Source: Incurvaria masculella (taxonomy: Eukaryota > Arthropoda > Insecta > Lepidoptera > Incurvariidae). Taken from it: a stretch of DNA of 64,000 bases. Both the position numbers and the translations under genes were made by a program. How positions within the stretch are numbered: position 1 is the stretch's first letter; each line of letters opens with the position of its first letter. Location of the stretch: contig OX335657.1 in the NCBI GenBank assembly GCA_946894095.1, positions 4,774,001 to 4,838,000 on the forward strand, written 5' to 3'. Below, in pieces: positions 9,941-19,159 of the stretch. Below the pieces are notes generated by a model that was not told where the DNA came from, ran no database searches, and worked only from the letters and a program-made list of their open reading frames with translations.

Positions 9941-10974
9941 TTTGAATGGATGTCAATACCAGATTTCACATATATATTCATGGAAAATACGATAAATGGT
10001 GCAGATATACTAATTCACACCAAGTATCCACGCCTAGACCATACCAAAGCGTGGGCAGATATCAAAAGGCAACGCGATTACTTGGTTACAATAAAACAGA
10101 GAATTTCTAGCTCAAGAGCTGCTCCACACCTCCGTATCGCATATTTGTCGCTAAATGTTTTCGCCTGTTCTCCACCGAAGGAGACGGGGGGGTTGGACGA
10201 CGGGCGGTTGACGACGGAGACAAAGCCACCCTGAGCTCGCGAGATAATGGCCCGAGCGGCGCTGAATCATTGAATACTCTCTCATAATTTAAATACCCTC
10301 ACGATGAGTAACGTTAAGTATTTTCCTTGTTAAGGCGCTACCGCCCCTGTTTGATACGTAACGATGGCGAACGATTATTATTTTGCAAAAAAAATATATT
10401 GAAGATGTTTAATATTTTTCATCCAAAGAAAGAAAATGAACGTATAAAAAGGTTTATTAGTAGATATGTAATTTACTATGTAATGACAGATACTATTGTC
10501 ATTAGTCGACATTTTACAAATTATTTTTGTTGGTCGTTGTTACAATTGTAATCCCAACTGGTCGAATAAATATGACTTGTGACTTGGTTGTTGGCCGAAG
10601 AGTTTAGTCCTGTTTCGAAGAGTGTTACAAATATAATGGTATAAATAAGAAACTACAGGGAAGCCGGTGATGGATAACCGATTGAGCATGCATTGCCTTG
10701 AAATAACATGCAGAGATAGTTCCAATATATTCCCATGTTTTAGCAATATATACTCCAGTGAAGATTAGCGATTGCCTAACAAAGAAAATATGTTATCTTT
10801 GTACTTAAAATTCACACAGAATTAAAAAAGGTTGCTAAGAAAGAATTATAGGTAACAAACATTTTAGAACCACTGAGTTCGAGCTTACCTCTATCTTAGG
10901 CGTTCAAGAAGGATACACTTTTTACGATAATTTCATACAGATTTCAGATATGCATCACAATAAACCGAACAGGT
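9941..10974. other. AT-rich DNA, nothing recognised
   Basis: Short frames at 9950-10234, 10327-10551 and 10540-10746 have no motif, splice context or repeat partner that I can support. Confidence 0.35.
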
Positions 10975-10984
10975 GTGCGTGATG

Positions 10985-11113
10985 ATTTCAGCTGTCTATA
11001 TATAACGGTTAATGAGAGACAGCCCTGTGACAGACGGACAGACGGACGGACGGATAACGGAGGCTTAGTAATAGGGTTCCGGTAGCACCTTTTGGGTACG
11101 GAACCCTAAAAAT
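10985..11113 (-). mobile_element. Repeat family B, partial
   Basis: The reverse strand reads GGGTTCCGTACCCAAAAGG-like sequence and a run of GACGGACG units. The other end of the element is missing. Confidence 0.75.
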
Positions 11114-11824
11114 GTAAGAAGTATGTCATGGCTACGTATACCCAGTGGTCTTTGTATCTCACAAGAGCAAGGGGTTCGCAACAACGATGGAAGTCGACGT
11201 CGAGCGTCGCCGCTTAGGGTTGCGTTGCTTCACCTCGGCGCCCCGCATCTACATAAATGCTCAGCTTTGTTGCTCGAGTGTACGCATTTTAATGGCGTTA
11301 ATAGACACGGGGAGTCAATTTGAGTGGCTTCCCGTCTGAAAAGAACAGACATGTTTTACGATTATGACAATGTACGACAGGTTCATTGCCTTATATTGTG
11401 TGTAAACTGGTGGATATAATTTTGCCAGCGCTCTGTTTATGCATACATTGCAATTGAAAGTATACCGAGAGTCCATTCAGAAGGTACTATAGTGATTCAA
11501 GAAGCATATAATTACAATTTCGTGGTCTATACATTTTTTTGAAAACCTATAAATGTCTCCATCCAATTTATACACACTATCAATCTGCATCCACAAACTT
11601 TGCTAATGTGACCAAGATTTTGAAAAAAAATATATATAATAAAATAAGCCATTTTCTACAAATTCTAAAATGATTATTAACCATGGTAATCTTAAATCAT
11701 ATAATGGATAATGAAATAACAGATGAGTTGTTCGAAATATATTGGAAAAAATCATTGACTGGTTCGTATAGTTCAAGAAGTGTCATGCTTATTCAGTATT
11801 CAGGATATTATTGCTCGGCTACAG
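11114..11824. other. RUNX gene intron, no exon seen
   Basis: This is the sequence directly upstream of the first supported RUNX exon. It is AT-rich, with a GC-richer part at 11160-11330. No Runt-domain coding sequence was found. The acceptor CAG is at 11822-11824. Confidence 0.4.
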
Positions 11825-11989
11825 GTATAGCGCACCACCTGGCGGGGCTGCCTGGCGGCGAGTGGGGCGCGCTGGCGCGACACTATCCGCCGCCATTGCT
11901 GCCGCACGCGTCGCACTTCTCCCCGCACGTGCTGGCGCCGCACGCGCACCACCCGCCTCCACACCGGCCGCGGACGCCGCCGGAGACTG
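11825..11989 (+). CDS. RUNX gene exon, Pro/His-rich
   Basis: The exon starts after CTACAG and ends ACTG before GTGAGT. It begins two bases into a codon and ends with one base, and encodes IAHHLAGLPGG, then GALARHYPPPLLPHASHF, then a His/Pro-rich stretch ending RTPPET. The split codon joins AG of the next exon to make Glu. Everything from the donor onward is repeated downstream: five 159-bp copies follow without a stop codon. The end could therefore lie at any of the later donors, giving a much longer exon. The first copy has GLPGGEWG, which the later copies lack, so it is taken as the ancestral exon. Confidence 0.75.
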
Positions 11990-14365
11990 GTGAGTTGGCT
12001 AGAGGTATAGCGCACCACCTGGTGGGCGCGCTGACGCGACACTACCCGCCACCATTGCTGCCGCACGCTTCGCACTTCTCCCCGCACGTGCTGGCGCCGC
12101 ACGCGCACCACCCGCCTCCACACCGGCCGCGGACGCCGCCGGAGACTGGTGAGTTGGCTAGAGGTATAGCGCACCACCTGGTGGGCGCGCTGACGCGACA
12201 CTACCCGCCACCATTGCTGCCGCACGCTTCGCACTTCTCCCCGCACGTGCTGGCGCCGCACGCGCACCACCCGCCTCCACACCGGCCGCGGACGCCGCCG
12301 GAGACTGGTGAGTTGGCTAGAGGTATAGCGCACCACCTGGTGGGCGCGCTGACGCGACACTACCCGCAACCATTGCTGCCGCACGCTTCGCACTTCTCCC
12401 CGCACGTGCTGGCGCCGCACGCGCACCACCCGCCTCCACACCGGCCGCGGACGCCGCCGGAGACTGGTGAGTTGGCTAGAGGTATAGCGCACCACCTGGT
12501 GGGCGCGCTGACGCGACACTACCCGCCACCATTGCTGCCGCACGCTTCGCGCTTCTCCCCGCACGTGCTGGCGCCGCACGCGCACCACCCGCCTCCACAC
12601 CGGCCGCGGACGCCGCCGGAGACTGGTGAGTTGGCTAGAGGTATAGCGCACCACCTGGTGGGCGCGCTGACGCGACACTACCCGCCACCATTGCTGCCGC
12701 ACGCTTCGCACTTCTCCCCGCACGTGCTGGCGCCGCACGCGCACCACCCGCCTCCACACCGGCCGCGGACGCCGCCGGAGACTGGTGAGTTGGCTAGAGG
12801 TATAGCGCACCACCTGGTGGGTGAGTTGGTTGCGGTCATAGCCGCAGTCATAGTGAGCTGGCCGGTCTGTTGACTGTAGAGTGTAGCGTGCTGGCGCGCC
12901 ACTACTCTCGCCGCCACTCATGTGCTGACGCCGCACCCATGCATAGATAGGAGTCGCAAGCGTCGCACACACCACTTGACACCGAATCGGCGCCGAAAAC
13001 TGATGGGTTGGTTGTAGATACCGCACCATCTGGCCGGCTCTATATCGTCTACTCGGTGATGAAGCCGGGCTGCCCTCCTCAACGCTCTTTGTAGTAATTC
13101 AACGTCTGGTTTCCCGGCAGAGGCGGCAGGCGAGGGGGGCGCGTGCAACCCGCACAGCACGACGAGCCCCGCTGCGTCGCGGCCGGCGTCGCCCGAGGAC
13201 GACATCTCGGTGACGGCGTCGGGCAGCCCGCCGCCGGACGAGCGGCCCGGCGCCTTCACCAGCGTCGCGCGGCAACGCAAGCCGCTCGCCGCCCCCTCCA
13301 CGCTCTTCCACAGCGCGCTGGGTAGGTTGACATTTACTTCAAGGCCGCGGGCCGAATTGCGCACAAACGCTGACAGCGTGAATACAATTCGTCCGAATTG
13401 CGCTGACAGTGCTCAGAGCCTCTATTATGAGTTACAAATCAGTTATCGAAAATTTTGGAAAATTTGAACCAACTGTACGAGTATTTACGCCACCGTTACT
13501 GTTTAAGCGCTATTCGGACCCCGGCCCAAGACGCAAGTAGCGCTCTCTACATATAGCTCTTTTTTTTGTCACATGTCAACAAATAGATGCATATAAACTA
13601 GTTCGATATGTATTGCAACATATGGCGCTACCCACTGGGTATTTATATCGCGAAATAACGCAAAACGAACATCCAAATCACAAACAGAGGACTAGCTGCG
13701 CCGTGGGCTTCCTTCCGGAAATCAACGTCTAAGTATGATCAAACACGTCAATTTGTGCGGACAGTATGGAAGGAACTCTATGCGGTTCACTAAAAGTGAC
13801 GTGTTTGAACATTGATTAACTCAGCCGTTTCTTCGTGCAACCGGGGCTTAGACTGTAATTCATCTCTCGTTATTGTTAATGTAATATGGTTCTAATGTGT
13901 GTGTCTAATTTATTTGTATGCTACCTACAACTTTGGATAGATATATCTTAACTATAATACTAAAGTTAACCAGAGATGGTGGACTTTAACCGTATTGCTA
14001 TAATAGTGATACTATATCTAATCACAAACAGAAACCCTTTTCCTGATCTCTCCTCAATCCTATATTAATATATCTTCATCCCCCCGGCAGCGGCGCAGCT
14101 GTTCCTGAACTCGCCGCTGCTGCCCGCGCCGCCCGCCTGGCTCTACACGCAGCTGTACGGCGCGGGCGGCGCCGAGTGGTGGCTGCGCCCTCCCGCCGCC
14201 CCCCAGGACGACTCCAGCTCGAGCGCCGAGCGCGAGGAGGACGCGGCGGAGGCGTCGCTCGGTGGCGGCAAGAAGCGGCCGGCGTCGCCCGCGTGGGAGG
14301 CGAGGGCGCGCAAGGCCCTGGTGGCGTCGGAGCCGAGGCAGGCGGACGTGTGGCGGCCCTATTAG
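11825..14365 (+). CDS. RUNX/Runt-family transcription factor, C-terminal part (3 exons)
   Basis: Three exons (11825-11989, 13121-13321, 14091-14365) join in phase 1 at each junction and give about 212 residues ending VWRPY. Runt-domain proteins bind TGTGGT-type DNA with the partner CBF-beta, and their C-terminal WRPY recruits Groucho/TLE co-repressors; this is family knowledge. Here the WRPY end, a Pro/His/Ala-rich middle, a Ser/Pro/Asp-rich second exon and an aromatic PPAWLYTQLYG motif in the last exon fit a RUNX transactivation/repression tail. The Runt domain must lie upstream of the window or in unrecognised DNA, so I cannot tell runt, lozenge and the RunxA/RunxB genes apart. Codon use is strongly GC-rich, unlike the AT-rich introns. 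The protein would act in the nucleus. Confidence 0.8.
12005..12835 (+). repeat. 159-bp tandem repeat of the RUNX exon and its splice donor
   Basis: Units start at 12005, 12164, 12323, 12482 and 12641, with a truncated one at 12800. Each holds a copy of the exon, the donor context ACTG/GTGAGT and the joint TTGGCTAGAG. The unit is 53 codons long, so the exon frame stays open through all copies, ending at a stop at 12873. Copies differ from each other by only one or two bases (for example CCGCAACC in the 12323 unit and TCGCGCTTC in the 12482 unit), so the expansion is recent or homogenised. GT donors fall at 11990, 12149, 12308, 12467, 12626 and 12785, with another GTGAGT at 12821. Whether these copies are exonic, alternative exon ends or intronic cannot be decided from sequence alone. 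Confidence 0.9.
12836..13060 (+). repeat. Decayed older copy of the RUNX exon repeat unit
   Basis: The order of the 159-bp unit is still recognisable: GCGTGCTGGCGCGCCACTAC, then CATGTGCTGACGCCGCACCC, then CGGCGCCGAAAACTGATGG, then TAGATACCGCACCATCTGG. Many substitutions and short insertions separate it from the recent copies. It lies in the intron before the second exon. Confidence 0.6.
13121..13321 (+). CDS. RUNX gene exon, Ser/Pro/Asp-rich
   Basis: The acceptor is TTCCCGGCAG and the donor G/GTAGGT. The exon encodes 66 full codons, including STTSPAASRPASPEDDISV and FTSVARQRKPLAAPSTLFHS. Several Ser-Pro pairs could be kinase sites, as is common in RUNX tails, but this is an inference. Both joints are phase 1, matching the exons on either side. 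Confidence 0.8.
13322..14090. other. RUNX gene last intron
   Basis: This is a GT-AG intron of 769 bases with a pyrimidine-rich end (CATCCCCCCGGCAG). No repeat of the classes seen elsewhere in the window was recognised in it. Confidence 0.6.
14091..14365 (+). CDS. RUNX gene last exon, ends VWRPY
   Basis: The exon follows CCCCCGGCAG and begins with the last two bases of a split Ala codon. It encodes AAQLFLNSPLLPAPPAWLY, a Ser/Glu/Asp-rich acidic stretch, GGGKKRPASPAW and finally QADVWRPY, with the stop at 14363-14365. VWRPY at the extreme C-terminus is the Groucho-binding signature of Runt-family proteins and fixes both the reading frame and the identity. The KKRPASPAW segment is basic and could be part of a nuclear targeting region, which is inference. 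Confidence 0.85.
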
Positions 14366-15970
14366 CTAGCTTCGCAAAGACAATGGTGATTTAATGCAAT
14401 CCGGTGGGCCTGGTGATTTAAGTGCAAGCAAGTGAAGGTGTGGATGCTCTATTACTTAGTTAAGATGGAACGCAATCCAAGGCGAAGATATCTAATATTT
14501 TATGCAATCCTGATGAGCCCTGTGGACTTGTTGCAGCCATATTAGGTAACTTGGAACAGACAATAGATAAAGTGTAGGAGTTATTGCAAGTTTGCAAGCC
14601 GGGTGGTCTCGCAGCGTTTGTGGCCACCCTGTGGTTTCAACTCATCTATCTTGTCATATGGGTCTTGTTTGTAACTGATGTCTCGGTAAGAACTTGAATT
14701 TTTAAAACGTAAAAAATATAATAATGAAATGTTTTATTTACATGGTTTTTTTAATAAATATGGAGAAAGTAATGACCTTTACACATAAAACAAAATATCG
14801 GTTTCATTTCATTTTCATTCAAGTTGTTCAACGTTTAACGTTTCCGCCGTGATTGTCGACGGCAATAGTTACCGGGTCATGTTGACAGATATTTTTTGGC
14901 AAGAATTAAAGATGTGGTTTCAAAACGATGGTGCCATCGTGAAGACGTGAAACAATGGATTTTATTTTCAATTTAATTTTTTCAAGTTTTTACTGAGACA
15001 CCCTAAGCGGGAGAAGTTTTAATAGAAACTACTATAACATCACAAACAGAGACAAAGAAAATAAGAATGATATGCAATTAAAAGAATTTGCATGGTTACC
15101 TCGAAACCGCGGTACGTGAATCCGGGGCCTTGGATCTATACGCGTATTTGTGGCGGCCCTATTAGCTAAGTTGAACGAAAAACAATGTTAAGAATATGTA
15201 GGATGTTATAACCGTCGAAATGACATGAAACCGTCCGTTTCTAATTGTCATTTAAGTGGGGACAGCTCGTTGAACGTTCTCTCGTTAGAAATATTGTTTT
15301 TTTTTTAAGTTTATTTATATTTATTTTCTTAATCTATTGATGAACTTTGTTAGTTCGGTAAGACAATGTTGAACTGTGTAGAATGGGTGTGGTAAATTGG
15401 TGTTAAGCACTATTAGTGTGTGAAAATGATAGATATTTATTATCACCTTTCGGCGGATGACATGGGGTCGAAAATAAGGTGTGATCAATTCGATTAAGAA
15501 AAACGTTGTTTAAATATACGAATATGGAACAAAGTATCTGTATATATAAATATATTGACATTTTATTACCGAGTTTTATTTCAGCCTGCGTGTTTATTTT
15601 TCATAGATGGTCATGGAGTCTTTAGCATTGCTGGCAGAATATGTATTTTTTTACATTTCAAAGATGTTTATCTCTTTAGTAAATGTATAGTAGAGATTAA
15701 TGAATGCCCAGATTAAATCACATGAGCTGGGAAGAGTCATTTAAATATTGCAACATGTTCTGTATCGATAATGCATGACAGAAGCAATTTAATATGTTGA
15801 GCGTCTCTTTAAAAACCGGGATATTAAATAAAAATACTGACGAAATTTTTATTTAAACGTTGAAACTGATATAATCTGATCTATTGAAGAGGGCATCGTG
15901 CTAAGAAGTCCCGAATCGTAATCCGTAACTGAGTTGTTACAGTAACCTGATAAGACATTTGATTTGTGTG
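14366..15970. other. RUNX 3' flank/UTR with degenerate stop-region repeats
   Basis: The sequence around the stop, TGTGGCGGCCCTATTAGCTA, returns almost unchanged at about 15150-15169. Weaker versions occur at about 14437-14470 and 14523-14560, spaced about 80-90 bases apart near the gene. AATAAA words at about 14753 and 15829 are possible poly(A) signals. No other gene is seen. Confidence 0.5.
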
Positions 15971-15979
15971 TAACTGGAC

Positions 15980-16026
15980 ATGGATAGCTATACCATACCC
16001 ACTGTGGGTATGGTATAGCTATCCAT
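15980..16026. repeat. Perfect hairpin, 22-bp arms
   Basis: The left arm at 15980-16001 is perfectly complementary to 16005-16026 across a three-base loop. The arm includes ATGGATAGCTA, close to the end of SINE-A (ACATGGATGGCTAATACC), so it may have formed from a SINE end. It is not followed by a T run, so a terminator role is unlikely. Confidence 0.85.
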
Positions 16027-16502
16027 CATGCTGACCCTATATCACAATAAACTATATTCAAATCAGATCATACGTCAAATCGCATACAGAGTCGACTAGA
16101 GTTCCGTATGCCGTTGCTGAATCTGTCACGAATTCTGGTTTACGAAAAATCGGAAAATGTAAAGTATCGCGTGGCCTGCTCATTAACGATTTTAATTAAT
16201 TAGCGTAGCATAGTGTGCCCCCTCACCCCATACGGGCGGAATGAGGAGGGAATCAGAAGGGTAAAGGGTGTGGGGTTTTGGATTGCATCCATTATTTTGT
16301 GAAAACCGCACAAGCCGAATTGAAGCGGAAAAACGTTTAAGTAATTTTGAGCTTAAAATATGTGAAAAATATTGTACACATTACATAAATTACTTTGTAA
16401 TATGGTCAATCCGATATCAAAGTATATATAATAACAAAGGACATCCATGCTTATTTGTCGATGAGTTTATGCTTAACCGTTATCGGGTCTTTTTGGTCTT
16501 GG
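16027..16502. other. No gene recognised
   Basis: AT-rich sequence. The frame 16268-16519 has no motif and ends in the adjoining repeat. Confidence 0.35.
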
Positions 16503-17155
16503 AAAAAAAACAAATTTAACAAAAAAAATAACCGACTTCAAAGGAAAAGCACTAAAAAGTAAAAAATAATTTCCATTTTTGTAGTTACGATTTCTGTTAT
16601 TTTTTGAGTCGGCGTCAGCCGGACACGCGCTGCGCCAATCAAGAGAAACTAACCTAACCTAACCTAACCTAACCTAACCTAACCTAACCTAACCTTGGCT
16701 GACACCGACTCAAAAAATAACAGAAATCGTAACTACAAAAATGGAAATTATTTTTTACTTTTTAGTGCTTTTCCTTTGAAGTCGGTTATTTTTTTTGTTA
16801 AATTTGTTTTTTATTTGTTTATTTTTAGTGAATCTGAAGTACACTTACTAATTTGTAGACGTCCTTTCCAATAAAAAAAGAATCACCGAAATCGGTTGGC
16901 GTTATATTGAGTTATTCGTCCATTTGTCGCGCACATCTTAATACAAATTTAAGACTTTTATGATTTTCTCATGGATATCATTATCAGAACTTAACCAAAT
17001 TAAAATGGGACCACTTGGAAAGCACTAGATATCATTTAAAAAAATAATCATCAAAATCGGTTCACCCAGAAAAAAGTTATGAGGTAACAAACATAAAAAA
17101 AAAACATACAGACGAATTGATAACCTCCTCCTTTTTTTGAAGTCGGTTAAAAAGT
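16503..17155 (+). mobile_element. Repeat family C with inverted duplication and telomere-like array
   Basis: The element has inverted ends AACCGACTTCAAA (16530) and TTTGAAGTCGGTT (to 17152). The right part (16697-17155) matches 57855-58312 closely in the same orientation. The left part, 16503-16620, is a nearly perfect inverted copy of 16697-16816, so about 115 bases are duplicated head to head around a loop that holds (AACCT)9. There is no coding sequence. Family C is therefore a non-autonomous dispersed element of about 480 bases, here rearranged. Confidence 0.8.
16651..16695 (+). repeat. (AACCT)9, insect telomere-type repeat
   Basis: Nine perfect AACCT units (TTAGG on the other strand) lie in the loop of the inverted duplication. 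TTAGG is the usual insect telomere repeat. The sister copy at 57.8 kb has a single AACCT at the same place (GAGAACCTTGG), so local expansion is as likely as capture of telomeric DNA. Confidence 0.9.
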
Positions 17156-17256
17156 GGTGTAATACTGCTATCGAAGGTTGACTTATGGAATAAAAGGCAC
17201 TGGACCAAACCCTAGTACGATGAGGCAGATGTTTTCTTAGATAAACAGGAAAAAAA

Positions 17257-17447
17257 ACCGGCCGAGTCAGACTCGCACACTTAATAATAACGCATAAGTA
17301 ACATATTTGCTTCATACTTGAATGTTTTTAGGGTTCCGTTCCCAAAGGGTGCCAACGGCCCATACAAAAAAACCTGATTTTTTTATGTTAAATCTTGTAC
17401 CATGGTACGGAACCCTTCGTGTCCGAGTCCGACTCGCTTTTGACCGG
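17257..17447 (+). mobile_element. Repeat family B, rearranged copy
   Basis: It starts with CCGGCCGAGTCAGACTCGCA, the family's end in reverse orientation, then reads forward from GGGTTCCGTTCCCAAAGGG to GAGTCCGACTCGC. Both ends therefore carry the same terminal motif inverted. Confidence 0.7.
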
Positions 17448-17569
17448 TTGTTTGGAATGGTTTTTTGTCTGACCCATATATAATTACAGCTAACTTTTTA
17501 CACTTTGATCATATTCAGAACTGCTAATGTATTTATGAAAATAGGAAGCGATATTCTAAATCAACAAAC

Positions 17570-17860
17570 TACGATCGATCGCGCGTGGCTGCCGCCCAGC
17601 ACGCCGGGGCCGGGGCGGGCGGGCGGCGCGGGGCGGTGGGCGGCACGCTTTGTTTTGAATTTATTTTATTTATTTATGCATTTTTGGCATGCGGTAGCGG
17701 CAGCTGAAGTGTGGCGACTGGCTGTGATAGTTGCGCGCGGAATGGGATTATAATGCGTTCCGTCGGCACTCACACACACGCACACACAAATACACACACG
17801 CGCGCAGGTCGAACCTCCCTCACACGTACGAGCCGGCCCAGACAGGGACTGCTTCACAAA
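17570..17860. other. GC island and (CA)n tract
   Basis: 17575-17645 is very GC-rich and 17768-17805 is a CA/CG-type dinucleotide tract. No coding feature is supported. Confidence 0.4.
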
Positions 17861-17924
17861 TAACTATTGACATAGCCTTATTTAAACTATAGGTCAACTT
17901 GATTTAATTCGCTAAATAATCGTT

Positions 17925-18110
17925 AACCCGGAGGTTGGTACCATATTATAAATACCACATTGAATGAACGGTGATCGGAGCGGCAATGAAAATTGTCCGT
18001 GTTTTCCATCCAGGTCAATGTAGCCGAGCAATATAAGGAAGGTCCTTGCATTGCACTAGGTTCCAACGTGGTGTGTTAGGCTAATATGATGACAGTTGTA
18101 ATTAGTTATC
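17925..18110 (+). mobile_element. SINE-A 3' fragment
   Basis: GGTTGGTACC, GGAGCGGCAATGAAAATTGT, TTTTCCATCCAGGTCAATGT and GGCTAATATGATGACAG follow SINE-A order. The tRNA-like head is missing. Confidence 0.75.
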
Positions 18111-18269
18111 CAATAAAATCAGAAGTATGTATTATTAGGAAAACGTGGCTACGCTGCCGTTCTACAGATGAGCTCACAGTACGCGCCAAACTTAATTGCG
18201 TATCGCGCTTTGTCACGTATAGCGTTCGTGATTTTCCGTACCTAGTTTGGGAAACGGTTCTGACAACAA

Positions 18270-18725
18270 GGAAACCACAGTTTTGGGGATAATAAGGTTT
18301 ATTTATCTTTTCTGACGATCTGGGTTGGTACGGTACAAACTGAGGGGTTGGGCTCCACTGCGCTGCCTCTGTCCTGAGCCAGCGCTCTACTCCAACCGAT
18401 GGAGGACCCGTTGGACTCTCCGTACAATAGCGAAGTTGGCTCAGGTTCCAGGTTCCACCCAGGCTTGGCTCCAATCCAGGCTTGACTCCATCCAGGCGTG
18501 ACTCCAATTTAGGCTTGACTCAAATCCAGGCATGGCTCTATCCTGGATCCCCTGTGAAGGTCACTTGGTGAGACCTCCACCCTCTGATGCTGGACCCTCT
18601 CGTTTCCGCGAGGGTGCAGGGTCAGTTGATGAAGGTATCACAAATAAAAATTAATAAAGGTGTTAAACAATAAATACCTTTCGGGGATTCAATCTGGAGC
18701 ACGTATGGCCGATGGCCAGACCATT
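18270..18725. other. Unclassified GC-richer block with minisatellite
   Basis: Within it, 18461-18545 holds about five degenerate 16-18-base units of the form CCAGGCTTGACTCCAAT. The reverse frame 18507-18106 (133 aa) crosses this repeat and has no recognised domain. An AATAAA lies on the reverse strand near 18300. It might be part of an LTR or an unknown retroelement. Confidence 0.3.
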
Positions 18726-19034
18726 TGTCTCTCCTGGGGCTCTATTAACGTGCAAAAATATAGATTATAAAATGTGTATGTCTGGTCCATGAACTATTCC
18801 GTAAAAACAAAATCTCCTGTCAAAATTGACATAAATAAGAAAAAAAAAACCTAAAATGATTGTTTCGTGCCAGGTTCAAATATCATTCATCCGACAGTAT
18901 GTAGGTCTCGTTTCACTACGTGACAGCGTACAAAAAACGCTCTTGATTCGAGTGCATAGAGTAAGGCGCGAGCTTTAGAGTCACGCTTAAGTTTGGCGCG
19001 AACTGTACTGCTCAGTAGTAACTAGGCAACAGGA

Positions 19035-19151
19035 CGTGTATTCTTGGCATTCAGTCATTGCGGATTCAGTAGAGTTAACTGAAGAAGAATTTACTTTGAC
19101 ATTACTGTTAACTCTAATGAATCCGCAATGACTGAATGCCAAGAATACACG
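19035..19151. mobile_element. 117-bp palindromic MITE, copy 1
   Basis: 45-base arms starting CGTGTATTCTTGGCATTCAG flank a 27-base loop. A second copy of exactly the same length and nearly the same sequence is at 50038-50154. The element is almost entirely terminal inverted repeat and has no coding capacity, so its transposase would come from elsewhere. Confidence 0.85.
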
Positions 19152-19159
19152 CCCAGACC

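Noticed and set aside
11820..12835. CRISPR array
   Set aside because: The repeats are directly adjacent 159-bp units without spacers, in a eukaryotic genome and inside a coding exon.
11800..13029. 409-codon reverse-strand frame rich in Arg and Val through the RUNX repeat
   Set aside because: It is the antisense shadow of the 159-bp repeat, kept open because the unit is a multiple of three. The + strand frame has matching splice sites, exon phases and a family signature.
16651..16695. Chromosome end
   Set aside because: The telomere-type array is only nine units and is enclosed by an inverted duplication with more than 16 kb of sequence on both sides.
18106..18507. 133-codon reverse frame
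   Set aside because: Crosses a degenerate minisatellite and has no recognisable domain.
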